Origin: Bryoerythrophyllum caledonicum
Lineage: Eukaryota > Streptophyta > Bryopsida > Pottiales > Pottiaceae
DNA length: 64,000 bases
Direction: 5' to 3'
Assembly (NCBI GenBank): GCA_963971425.1
Contig: OZ020524.1
Span: forward strand, 15,131,845-15,195,844
The translations under genes were made by a program, and so were the position numbers. The notes under the pieces are model-generated. The model was not told the origin of the DNA. It did not search any database and worked only from the letters and a program-made list of their open reading frames with translations. This document shows, in pieces, positions 53,790-64,000 of the stretch (the stretch's first letter is position 1; each line of letters begins with the position of its first letter).

Positions 53790-54070
53790 AAAACTAAATC
53801 TACTTTTCAGTGATAGAATTGCAATTTCAGCATATGTGATTTTATATTTTTTCCGATAGAATGTGAATTAGTTATGAATTTTCAAAGTGTGCCATGTTTA
53901 GTGGGTGGCCACCAATACAAGGCACCCCCCATAAGTCACATCCAAAAGTAAGGGGTCCTAACTAATAGCAAACCTCTGTTTGGATAGGTGAATGGGTGGT
54001 GATGGGATGGAAGTGGGTTGGATATACCCCAATATTATAGGCCTTGGTTATTGGGGGGCTTACCTTACTT
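53790..54070. mobile_element. MITE-like repeat with CCCCCC ends, copy 2 (inverted)
   Basis: This is the reverse complement of the element at 35570-35915: AATTGCAATTTCAGCATATG, CCATGTTTAGTGGGTGGCC, TGGGTGGTGATGGGATGGAA, and an end TATTGGGGGGCTTACCTTA (54050-54068). The left end is less clear and may be truncated. Confidence 0.6.
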
Positions 54071-54184
54071 GTACTTGCCGCTCATTAAAGTACAGAGCTC
54101 ACAAATTTCTTGTTCTGATCCAACTTCTCTCTTTGACCTTCCTACAATCCAACTACCATAGAGATCAGCTACTTCCCAACACTT

Positions 54185-54445
54185 TATTTAATGTCCAATA
54201 GTTGTTTATTAATGTTCAATAGTTGTTTATTTAATGTCTAACAATTGCATTTGTTGGTGTCATTCTTTTAGGAGTAATATTTTATTAATACTAATTTATA
54301 TTGAACATGAATCTTTGGATATCTATCATTAACTTATTGTTGAAATGAACCGTTGGATATTAAATAAACCGATGGACATTGAATAGGAGTTGAACATTAA
54401 ATAAACAACTATTGGACAATAAATAAACTGTTGGGCACTAATTTG
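54185..54445. repeat. Inverted repeat of ATTGGACAATAAATAAAC-type units
   Basis: TTTAATGTCCAATAGTTGTT, repeated in tandem at 54185-54240, pairs with AACAACTATTGGACAATAAA and related units at 54355-54435. The interval can fold as one long AT-rich hairpin. It resembles a small foldback element. No coding capacity. Confidence 0.7.
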
Positions 54446-54449
54446 ATCC

Positions 54450-55570
54450 CCGTGCTAATTATTGCGCCAAGCAGCTGCGTCTCCAACATTTGACACTCCA
54501 GTTGCATTGAACCACCCGTGTCACCCTCGCAACACGTGCATCAACAGTAGTTGCTTCCACCCACCCTCATTTGCGATTGATGAACATTGTTGCACTCCTT
54601 GGTCAATTGTCTCTTGGCGTACTTGCAAGATCTACACCATCCATCCTCCCGTGGAATAAGCTCCATATGCTATCTAAATAGTCTTTTGGCCGCGTCAAGT
54701 GGGAGGTCATAACGGCAATAGGGTGTTGGAGTGGCTATTGCAGTGTTTAGTGTCGGTGCTCTAATTACATCAAAGATAGTGACGAATGAAAACATCAAGA
54801 AATAACACATGAGACTAAAAATCTAAATTAGTTGGTGTAATGCGTCATCTTTTAGATGATCTAAGCAACAACCATAGACCCATCTCAAGATAAGTTATAA
54901 TCTAGTAAGTTGTAACCTTCGCTAGGTTATAATCTTTGTTGACGTAGATGAAGGTGTTGGTTGGGCTTTACCAAGCCCTTAGCTTTAACTGATTTATAGG
55001 ATGAGTATATTGGTATTGATGTACACACCTTTGAGTCAAGGTCTACTTTATAAATGATGATGGATGACTTATTTGAATGTTTTGCCTCAAATTTTGTCCT
55101 CTTTTTCCTCTTGATCAAAATAACTCTGGTTGTTATGGGATGTACCACATAGTAGCCTGCATAGATATGTTCAATCATACGTTTATTAACTAGTATATTT
55201 TTAATCCGTGATGTTTTCTTCTTTAGATGGGTTTTAGGTCTAAAACTTACATTGATTACATCATTGTATCACCTTCAATGCAGTGTATAGTCACAAATGT
55301 TTCCATGGTCCACTTAGGACATGATATCTATAACAAATATAACGGGAAAAAATATTTCTCGAGAAGTATGCTCCGATTCTAAATTTGCATTAGAGGAAAA
55401 TCACATATAATACAATGCTATCTAATTACAACTCTAGCAGCATGAAGAGCTCATGTACTAGGCACAATACAACACATACAAGTGAACTACACTTATCATC
55501 ATTGAATCATTCTCTTTGTATAGGAAGAGGCCTGCACGGAAGGGCCTCATGGAAGGAAGGCATCCGACGA
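54450..55570. other. Intergenic DNA, nothing recognised
   Basis: Short frames on both strands (for example 54462-54659 and 54927-55178) have no known domain. No element ends are visible. Confidence 0.4.
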
Positions 55571-55574
55571 GAAG

Positions 55575-55855
55575 GATAAGTGAAGTCAAAGTTTGCAGAT
55601 ATGAAGTCAAAGTTTGGAGATCCACTCAATGTAGGGAAGAGAATGAATCATTTGCTTGACTTCAAACAATATAATATTCAATCCGTGTTGTCAAAATTTA
55701 TGGAATTTTGTGAGTATGTTAATCAATCAGTCTTATTTGAAACTACAAATGAAAGTTTTTTTTTCCTTTTTTCATTGCACTAGAATCCAACAATTTTGAA
55801 ATGTTTTTGGTGTGAAACCGTTACGTGTAAGGGTTATTGGTTAATATCATGATGC
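55575..55855. repeat. Partial TTAA MITE (subfamily B)
   Basis: GTGAAGTCAAAGTTTGCAGA, ATTGCACTAGAATC, CAATTTTGAAATG and GGTGTGAAACCGTTACG match the reverse complement of the subfamily B copies at 6774-7707 and 57909-58774. A GGTTAA near 55839 could be what is left of its TTAA end. Confidence 0.65.
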
Positions 55856-55857
55856 AA

Positions 55858-56443
55858 GTAAGGGCCGCTTCACTCTTGGTGGCCAAGTCGAGAGGCCGTC
55901 CATTTCCACCAATGAGATTGCTAGAATGGCCAAAGTCCGGACTTCGGGCCTTCACACTTGTGCCCAAACTCCAAAGGTCGTCGTCCTACATGGCAACACT
56001 TTTGGGTTGTTTTGGGGCCAAAGCGACGGCCTCTCAAGCAAAACTTGGGTCGCCCATTTTGGTCTACCCAAACTTCAATTGAGAGTCCGTCAATTTTTTT
56101 TATTAAAATAATCAAAAACTGACAAGATCTAGACCGTTAGATGAAAGAGACCGATTTTTTGGGCTGATTATTTTTGGCTGATTTTCTTGGCTGATTTTTT
56201 TAGGCTGATTTTTATGGCCGATTTTGACTGGCTGATTTTTTTGGGCTGATTTTTTTGGCGTAATGGTATGGGGTTTGGACTTTGGACTTGGCCTTTGGGG
56301 CTTCACACCACGACCAGCCAAACCTTCAATCTATATTATCTAATGTATTTTTTTGGCAAAAAAGTTTGGCCTCTCGCCATAGTTTGGCCATTCATTTTGA
56401 CGGTCGGCCTCTTGACTTGGGCATAGTGTGAAGCGGCCCTAAG
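55858..56443. mobile_element. PIF/Harbinger-type MITE, copy 2
   Basis: GGGCCGCTTC at the left and GAAGCGGCCC at the right are exact inverted ends, and TAA flanks both sides (55859-55861 and 56440-56442). Inner segments also mirror (GGCCAAGTCGAGAGGCCG and CGGCCTCTTGACTTGG). This copy contains a tandem array in its centre (56150-56265). Subterminal phrases such as CAAACTCC..GG and GGCCAAA recur on both halves. The TIR and TAA target fit PIF/Harbinger. Confidence 0.8.
56150..56265. repeat. Tandem GGCTGATTTTTTT array inside the Harbinger MITE
   Basis: Eight or so units of GGCTGATTTTTTT with varying T-run length and single-base changes. The strand is biased, with TG and T runs on plus. Likely replication slippage within the element. 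Confidence 0.8.
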
Positions 56444-56484
56444 TTACCCAGCACCAGTCAAGTGCAACTTTCATGCATTCTGTT

Positions 56485-57422
56485 TTAACCCCTAAAGGAC
56501 CACAACCTATTTCGCTCTAAAACCAGTCCAAAACTGCCACTGTCAAAAAGAGACATGAAAATCACATTTTAAAGTGAATTTTGGATTTTCAACCATAATA
56601 TCTTAAAATAGACTTCCATATAAACATTCCATCAAATTTTGGTTGTAATCCACCGCACGGATTGATAGATTTTAGTGTTTAAAGTCAAAACAATGGTTCA
56701 TTTTCATCCTTGCGTTGAGTAGATCAGCTGACTTTGACTTCATTTTGTATCAAATTTTTGCATTGTACAAGGTCTAAATCTTTTACCATTGTCATAAGCA
56801 TGATGTTATTTCCCAACACACCAATTTTAAGAGGTAAAAAAGGGGTGTAGCATATTCAAAACAAGTGTGCAAGGAGTGGAGGTTCAAAAATTGCCATTTC
56901 ACGTTTTATTTTTTTGTGAACTACGTATGTATTTAAATGATAATCCAAACGGTCAATAAGAAGGTTTTCACCACATATTGTTGTTGAAGAAATAAAAAGT
57001 GAAAAATATGAAGATCTCTAGGTTTTATGTAGAAAAGATGAAGTTTTTTTCCCCCATTGCCCGACAATGTGTGAAAATGTTTGATTTGGAATAAAATGCC
57101 TTTTTACACTAAAGACAAGATTCTTTTTTGAAAATTTCTACTTAAGGAAATATTCTTTATATGTCTGAAAAATCTCAATGTCAATAGAAACTTTTGTGAA
57201 AATTTTTGGAGGTGCTCGAAGACTCGAAGTCCCACTTTTGGCTTTAAGTGGTACTAACTTTCAAACCACAAATCCAAAAAAAAAAAAAAAACATCTCCAC
57301 GAAGTTCTTATCAGATCCTATCTTCAAAAAAAATTCAATTAAAAAGGATTTTTTTTCGAATTGTAGGTACATGCCCAAAATCCAAAATGACCCTGGGGGA
57401 CGTTTGGTCTTTTAGGGGTTAA
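56485..57422. mobile_element. TTAA-bounded MITE, subfamily A, inverted full-length copy
   Basis: TTAACCCCTAAAGGACCA at 56485 and GGTCTTTTAGGGGTTAA ending at 57422 bound 930 bp. It is the reverse complement of 5470-6392 over its whole length, including the GAGCGAAA..GTGG end (here CCACAACCTATTTCGCTCTA). Being full length with both ends makes it the best reference copy in the window. Confidence 0.88.
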
Positions 57423-57908
57423 CAGACAAGTAGGAAGGCAAGTAGACACATTACAATTTTAAAACTAACAAATAATGGCAAGTCAATGTGCAGGAGGAAG
57501 CAAACATGTCAGGAAACGTGACAAAATGTCAAGGTTTGGGAGAACTGGTGCTCAAAAGATCCTAAAACCTATCATCAACTCCTAGGATTTTATGGCCCAT
57601 AACCCTGTAGCGGATAGGATGCCCGAAATGGGACTCCGGAGGTGCTAAAACTCAATTTGCATGAAATCTATGAGAAATTAGGCTTCAAGATACGAGGTTC
57701 AGATTCGCGCACACATTACATGAACACTCTCCAACAATCAGATCATGATTTGGATTTATAGAACTCTTGGAAAAGCTATGAATACAAAACAAAATACACC
57801 AAATACACTAAAGTACAGTGAATGTAGTGAATACCATGTCACATACTATGTTGTATTTCACACACATGCACATTGATTTTGGTCTTAAACTTTGATTGAA
57901 CTTTGTTT
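57423..57908. other. Spacer between two TTAA elements
   Basis: About 490 bp without recognisable coding sequence. Short AATACACTAAAGTACAGTGAAT-type repetition near 57797-57835. Confidence 0.4.
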
Positions 57909-58774
57909 TTAACCCCTAAGGGCCCAAGGCATTTTCACACCAAAAACACTTCAAAATTGTTCGTTCTAGTGCAATGAGTAATGAAATAATCAAAACCTTT
58001 TATTTCTACATTTAACCGTGGGATTTCAATAAAGAAAAAGTACGGATTTGAGTGGATCAGCAAACTTTGACTTCACTTGGTGTCAAATTGTTGCACTACA
58101 CAAGGTCCAAAAACATTATCATCATGTTAATCATGATATTGATTCCTTTCACACCAAGTTTTAGAGGTAGAAAAGAGGTGTAGCGTATTCAAAACAAATG
58201 TGCAAGGAGTGGAGGTTCAAAAATTGTCAATTCACGTTTTATTTATTTGTGAACTAAATATGTTTTAGAATGATAATCCGAATGGTCAATAAAAAGCTTT
58301 ACACCCCATCTTGTAGTAAAAATAAATAAAATGTAAGAAATATGAAGATCTCTAAATTTTATGTGGAAAAGAAGAAGTTTTTTTGGTACCTTGCCCGACA
58401 AAGTGTGACAATGTGCTAAAATGTTTAACTTAGATTATTATGCTATTTTCCACTTAAGATAAGAGATATTTTTTGACACTATGAAAGGAAATAATATTAT
58501 TTGCTAGAATTGAAAATCTTACATTCAATAGATTGTCCTAGCAAATATTTTTGGAGTTGCCCAACGTGCCCAGTCTCCCCATTTGATATTCAAAACCCTA
58601 TAACTTTTTCATAAAATGTCGGATTTAGGGAAAAAAATTGGACTCACACAAAGCTTTTAGCAATGTCCATCTACACTAGAAATTTCAAAAAGGAATGTTA
58701 TGAATTAACACCATAGGAACCTGCCCAAACCTTCAAGAGTCCCGTGAGGGGACTCTTGGGCCTTTAGGAGTTAA
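57909..58774. mobile_element. TTAA-bounded MITE, subfamily B
   Basis: TTAACCCCTAAGGGCCC at 57909 and GGGCCTTTAGGAGTTAA ending at 58774 bound 858 bp. The TTCACACCAAAAACACTTCA stretch behind the left end defines the subfamily shared with 6774-7707. The middle (GCAAGGAGTGGAGGTTCAAAAATTG) is common to both subfamilies. Confidence 0.85.
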
Positions 58775-60060
58775 GACATTCTTCATTATTTTGTGATTGT
58801 TGATCTCTCTCCTCACATACAAAACTTCCGTTTTGATTCGTATCAGGTTGGAATATTTTTGTATACAATCAAGTAGAAAAAAACAAAAAAATCACCAATA
58901 ATTGTGTTAAAATATTTTCTTCACATATGATATGTCAATGCAAAGCTATCAACCTAGTGCACATGTCAACAGTTATTAGGTATTTTCTACTACGCCAGGG
59001 GATGTGCAAAATGAGGACCAAGTGAACTCCAAAATTTTTGGTGAGCGGAGATGAGACTTAGTTTCAGAATCAAGATTGGAGGCACCAAGAGGTGGCTGAT
59101 CTTGGTGAGAGCTCTCCACACATCTTAGATCTGAGAAGTAAAAGAGGCTTGGGAAGCAGATCATGTTGGAAAGGGCTCACAAGCATCAGATCTGGAGTTT
59201 GAGTGGATGTATGAATGTTAGATCTATGGTGTGCGTTTACTGAGAAGCCTTGGAGCAAGTGTTGGCACATAGATCTAACGTAGCCTCATGCCACAAGTTC
59301 TGCCCCAGATCTGAAAGCTGGATACCAGATCTATAGGCCTCTCTGTTAGTTGACGCACCTCTCCAACCCAATTATTTATCTTACAGTATAGCAAGAAAGA
59401 CAAGACCGATGCGACTCCATTACAACAACAATTCTCCATAGTCCAAGATCCACAACATTGGCAACAAGTCACTACACAATCGAAGACAACAGAATCACAT
59501 CGCCCCAACATTGGAACACGGAGCTCCGGCAGTTACACCCTACAGCCTTGGAGAGCACCACAATCAGCTGCAGCAAGCGCACGCGCCCCATATTTCAGCA
59601 ACAAGAAACACATCTACCTCTGTAAGTTTTATCAAAGACACTCACTCCTCTCCTTTTTGATTAATGCATTAGATCTGCAGCTCACACACCATTAGCCAAC
59701 ACCTTTTGTCTTACAATTTTCTCCTGATACAACTTAAGAAGTTACATAGATCACCAACAGTGATAGTAATAGCCTAACCAAATACAGACAACCTAACCCT
59801 AGATCACAATAAATCCTCTGCACACACATAGAGATCTCCACATCTACAATAGAGCAGAGAAGCACAGCACATTTTTTCCTAGAATATTGTAGGACCATAG
59901 AGGATGCTGCAAGTGCACAAGTCCACACCTCAAACTCAAACCACCATCTTCCAACCAACGGCCAAGTAGAGAGCAACATTGGCCCCTCTGAAAACTTCCC
60001 TGAGAGGTGAAGAACTTTGTGGACGAGGCCCATATTCCGAGTGCAGCAAAATCCACCAAC
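58775..60060. other. Intergenic DNA, no supported gene
   Basis: AGATCT is frequent (59123, 59218, 59269 and others), suggesting an old local duplication. Short minus-strand frames (59070-59270, 59734-60072) have no known domain. It may be leader or LTR of the element to the right. Confidence 0.35.
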
Positions 60061-60800
60061 CTGCAGAAACACTCACTTCGACTTAGACAGAGACTCACAT
60101 CGACTTTGACAGAGACTCACAGCGACTCACACTTACAGAGACGTTGACAACAACATCGACCTAGACTCATAGAACACCCACACTCACTTCGATTCATCAT
60201 AGGCCCAGACTTCGACAGTGATCCAGACGACCCAACGACCCTGATACACACCGACTTGATAGTGACCCCAACGAAGACCACGACGTTCGATAGGCGCAGA
60301 CTCACAACCCGAATCACCATCGACCTAGACTTAACAGCGACCCAGACTCAAACTTAGCGACATAGACTCAACGGCACAGACTCAACATCGACCAAGACGC
60401 AGACTCAGCAACGAGACTTGCCATTGACACAGACAACAGCACTCAGCATCGACCAGAATCACCAGCGCTTGAAGAACGACCCAGACAGTAGCACTCATCC
60501 ACAAAGTACTAAAACACAAGTGACCTTGGTGCAGCAAGATCCTCAATCCAACGACCTTGGTGAACAAGGCTAGCGACCTTCCCCCACCCCAACCAGCGAC
60601 CCATCCCATCCCTCCAACGACCTCCCCTTGCCAACCGGCGACCTACTGCATCCCTCACGGACCTACCTTACCCTCTAACGACCTAATCCAGCCCTTACCT
60701 CCTAGTCCAACGACTCCAGGCTAGCGTCCTGGACCAATTAGTCCCTAATTCAACGACCTCCTAGCCCAACGACCTCACCCATAACCAAGATGGATGCCCT
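60060..60800. repeat. Low-complexity CGAC/GACTCACA-rich tract
   Basis: Irregular repeats of GACTCACA, CGACCCAGACTCAAC and, from 60575, of CAACGACCT or CCAACGACCTCC run for about 700 bp. They are too diverged for a simple satellite. No frame with a domain. Confidence 0.65.
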
Positions 60801-61000
60801 GGACACCGAAAACCCCTACCCAGGAGTTATGAAGATCACACAGACTGAAGAATTAGTCACAATGGCAAGTGTAGGTCCAACCCCATCCAAAAAAGCTAGA
60901 GGTAATTATCCCACCTCCGGGCCCCATCCAAGTCTCCATCCCTGACTTTTTCTCATTTCAATTTTGGTTGGGCTTCTTGTTGGGGTTTGTAGAATCAGTA
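60791..61000 (+). other. Possible short first exon (about 40 codons)
   Basis: ATG at 60791 opens MDALDTENPYPGVMKITQTE ELVTM..PSKKARG, then meets AGAG/GTAATT, a fair 5' splice site, near 60900. A pyrimidine-rich run ending TTTGTAG at 60993 could be the matching 3' site. The next exon is not found, and nothing is conserved that I recognise. Low confidence. Confidence 0.2.
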
Positions 61001-62268
61001 TTCCTCCGGAATGCACGTAATTGTCACTAAGTGCATCCAAAGTATACCACTCCGGTTTCGTTCCCAAAGAGATCTATTGTTCTTCTCAGAATATCCAAAA
61101 ACTAAACTACCAATTAATCGTTCCTAGGCTAGCTAATCTATTTACCCACTTACTATAGATTCGAATCCTTCCGGATTCCGGAAATTATACAATGGCTTCC
61201 GAAACTAGTTTCCAGACAGCCGGAGGGTAGTTTGATTTATCTTTGTTCCTCCTCAAAGAATCTTGCGAACGATTTAAATGAGTGACTGGAAGGCCACTGA
61301 TCTTGTTTTGTGTAAGTGGCCGGGTTCTCCACTGCCTTGTGACTTAAAGTGGCTAGACACCCACTGCCCGGAAACTTATAGTGGCCAGACACCCACTCCG
61401 CTAACCGGTGATTGATTGTTGCTACTAGACTTATGCTCTCACAACATCCGAAGGACCTTCCAGATGCGGTCACGCAGAGACAAGTCCGGAGTACAACGAC
61501 ATTCCGGTAAGTACTGTCGTAATTCTCCGAAGCACGTGGGACCTATTACTAAAGAGGACTCCTTCTAGACCTAAACATCAGGCTTTTTCCTATTGTGGGG
61601 GTAAACTCCGGCCTCGACCGGAATCTGGGTTCACACGGATTCTTCCATGCCCAAGAGATTACCAGGAACACCTCTGCACTTCATCTCTTCCCTTCTTGGT
61701 TTTTTCCGGACCCTGGAGACTACCAAGAACACCTCTGCAATACACCTCTAGCTCTTTCGGGCGTTCTCCCAATGTAGATCCCAACCGGCTCACTCTCAAA
61801 TAAAGAAGGCACCACTTACTCCCAAAGAACTTCTACACAACAATTCTTACCACAACGGATCCCTTCCCTCACAAAGACAACATTTCTCGCCACAAGAACC
61901 ACGAAGCAAGTCTAGTAATAGGTCCAAAAATATATTCAATGTAAGGAAAACAAGATGATGAGTTTGTTAAAACTCATCTACTAAGTACTAATTAAGTTTC
62001 CTAATCTTAGTCTTATCTTATCCGCAAGAAATCCAGAGGACCTTATCCCTAAAAGAAAGGAACTTATCCCAAAAAAGCCAGAAAGTGAATCTCAGATTCG
62101 AAATTACCAGGTCCGGAATCCGGATATCCGGAAAAATCGCTGAAATCCGGAAACTTACAAAATGCCTTAGTTTCTAGGTTAAATAGCCGGGTGCAACTCT
62201 GAGCCCCATCGTTAATCGCTACTTAACCTAGATTACTAAACTGCTCCTAATTCTAATCCTAGATCTAC
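61001..62268. other. TCCGG-rich DNA with short duplications
   Basis: TCCGG and CCGGA recur throughout. Two local duplications are visible: AAAGTGGCTAGACACCCACT and TAGTGGCCAGACACCCACTC near 61347-61400, and a ~75-bp one with ACCAGGAACACCTCTGCA and ACCAAGAACACCTCTGCA near 61662-61739. Probably the untranslated or LTR part of the element whose gag-like gene lies to the right. Confidence 0.4.
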
Positions 62269-63999
62269 CTAGGGGGGTGATCCAATGTTCTTGAATCTTG
62301 GATTGGTATGCCTCGCAGATCCCTCCGCTCTGGCCTTGCCGGTCTTCTTCCGGTGGGGTGTCGGGGCAGTCGTGGCAGTCGTCGGCCTCGGGGATCCGGA
62401 TCCACAAGGTGGTACTGGTGGTCCCGCCGGTGGAGTTGGTTCAGTGGTGGCATCTACCGCAGTAGCCTCCGGTGCACCAGCGAAGCCCTGGAACCTCGCG
62501 CTTGAGCTTGGAGGGTCCGTCGCCAAATGTCGTGCTAGCGGAGGTGTAGACTTCCAGCGGCCCGATGAGGGAGGAGTTGGTGCACGCTGGATGGAAGAAG
62601 GCGTCTCTTCCAGACTCACTTCCGTTAGTAACTCCGTCCAGTGCTTGTCCGTACATGTGTTAGGGTTACCAGGGGGACTCCAGCTCATTGGTGCAACGGC
62701 ATCCGATGTGGTCATGACCGCCTTCTACTTTCTGGAAGGCCCCGGATGCACCCTCGGCTTCATCCGGAGCGGTCCAGACTCGGATCGGAAGGGACCGGTC
62801 CTCCAGTGCTTGGGTACTCCGGGTCTCCGGTCCTTCCGGATTCATGTTTGCCACTAGGTCCTTCATCCGGCTCCATGTCTTCTCCATCTTCCTGCTGTGG
62901 TCATGGAGGAACCTGATGATCTGAACCCTGTTCATCTTGTCTTCCTTCTCCAGACGATTGGTGAAGAAGAGACTTTGATTGAAAGTGTCAACCAAAAACG
63001 CAAGAGCTAATCTTACCTCGACCAAGGCGTGGGCGGAGGCGTTCGCCCGATCTTTGGCCTCCTTCCGCATCACCTTGGCTTCCGCTAGAGCTGTATGTGT
63101 CTTGTCCAACTGTTCTGCGAACTGGTCACGACACTAGATTATGGCCGCCTGATGATCCTCCAGTGCCCGAAGTCTTCGTGTGTTCTTCCGGAGTTCTCCA
63201 ATCGTTGTTGGTATGTCGACCAACTTCTCCACCTCGAGCTCCTGCCGAATACCGTCAATGATGTTCACATGTCTTGCCTCGGACTGGCAAAGGAGGGCTG
63301 CTTGCCATCCTACGTGATGGATGAGCTCCAGTAGATCTGTTCCGGTTATCCTTGTAAGTGTTGGTGGTTCGGCCGGCGGTATACGACCTTCTCTAGGGAT
63401 TGACCTGGGGTTTTCTTGGGCTCCTTGCGTACCCATAGGCTGGCTCGCTGTAGTGGTTTTGGGCGTCGACTCCCTCTCTATCACCGGCTCTTCTTCCGAG
63501 GCTGTGGAATCGGCTCCGGCGTTGGAACTTCTACGACCTCCATACCTTCTTCGTCGGATGCTGGCTCCGATCCGCCGTAGGTCTGGATGCTCAGCAACTC
63601 CTCGTACTCATCTTGCTCCTCCGGCGTAAGGACGTCGTGCCGAGCATAGAGGTGAGTGAGGTAAGAGGGAAGGGGGGTTCTGGCCTTCTTTACCTTTTGG
63701 AGGCCTTTTACCATCTGGGTGATCATTTCACTCATGAGTGACGCCCAATCTACTCTGAGCTTTCCTCTCATCGACCCTAGAATGGTGGTTGCCCATTAAG
63801 ACACCACCCATTTCGGCTTCTCCGGGTCAAAAATGGGATTTAGAAATCTTACCACGATCTGGGCGTCTAGGTGTCGCAGGTCGTCGATGTTGTACCCTTC
63901 CTTCGAGTCGGCTTGCTTCGTGAACTCGTCTCCCAAGATCTCGTCATTTCGCTCTGCCGTCTTCATGTCTCCGCTTGCGAATGCGTAGGTGTGTCGCCA
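62269..63999 (-). pseudogene. Gag-like coiled-coil protein of a retroelement, partial and broken
   Basis: On the minus strand the chain enters from beyond the window edge (AFASGDMKTAERNDEILGDE, LRHLDAQIVVRFLNPIFDPE). A TAA stands near 63797, and the frame then continues LRVDWASLMSEMITQMVKGL, LPSYLTHLYARHDVLTPEEQ and an acidic stretch. One frame change near 63484 leads into a coiled coil (EVEKLVDIPTTIGELRKNTR, RALEDHQAAI). A TAG at 63134-63136 follows, and the frame goes on as DKTHTALAEAKVMRKEAKDR and HDHSRKMEKTWSRMKDLVAN to 62666, then a Pro/Thr-rich tail. The layout (globular helical part, coiled coil, Pro-rich tail) resembles gag-like proteins of plant LTR elements. No protease or polymerase is in view, and the family is not certain. 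Confidence 0.5.
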
Positions 64000-64000
64000 T

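Noticed and set aside
56150-56265. CRISPR-like array
   Set aside because: Direct repeats without unique spacers, in a eukaryotic MITE; slippage explains it.

Overview
This looks like a nuclear segment of a land plant. It holds three intron-containing or intronless plant genes of clear family on the minus strand (an L-gulonolactone oxidase-like flavoprotein, a PMT-type Golgi methyltransferase, a CYP94-like cytochrome P450) and one four-exon LEA/TMEM205-type gene on the plus strand. These genes are GC-rich and compact. Around them lie tens of kilobases of AT-rich DNA made almost entirely of transposable elements of many ages. Intron structure, plant-only families and the kinds of element present rule out prokaryotes, animals and fungi. 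A non-seed land plant (bryophyte or lycophyte) is my guess, not something the sequence proves.

Layout: 1-10 kb is an element graveyard with a broken legume-lectin-type gene (1.0-1.8 kb) and nested small DNA transposons. 10.3-20.2 kb is the gene island: gulonolactone oxidase-like (10.3-12.2), PMT (13.8-17.3), P450 (18.6-20.2), all leftward, with a Tc1/mariner fossil between the first two and a ~500-bp foldback in PMT intron 1. 21-38.4 kb holds a Mutator-like miniature element, two 5'-truncated LINE copies with target-site duplications, a decayed Ty3/gypsy pol with a PHD-finger remnant, and a decayed element with a methyltransferase-like gene beside a SWIM-finger ORF. 38.4-42 kb is repeats. 42.15-45.8 kb is the LEA/TMEM205 gene with TATA, G-box/ABRE-like and RY motifs upstream. 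46-59 kb holds TTAA-bounded miniature elements, a satellite-like block, a Ty1/copia element with both LTRs and a 5-bp target duplication (48.6-53.7), and a Harbinger-type miniature element. 59-64 kb is low-complexity DNA and a leftward gag-like coiled-coil gene running off the window.

The four genes do not form an operon-like system. The flavoprotein (ER lumen, judged by signal peptide plus HDEL), the P450 (ER membrane) and PMT (Golgi membrane) are neighbours without an evident shared pathway.

The most unusual signals are: (1) a family of ~0.73-0.93 kb miniature transposons bounded by TTAA with CCCC-starting ends, resembling piggyBac, with an unoccupied paralogous TTAA site in the same window; (2) LINE copies whose reading frame joins a PCIF1-like N6-adenine methyltransferase-like region to RNase H; (3) a second, unrelated methyltransferase-like mobile-element gene; (4) a PHD finger behind a Ty3/gypsy integrase; (5) an HDEL-tailed gulonolactone oxidase; (6) a long intronic hairpin in the PMT gene.
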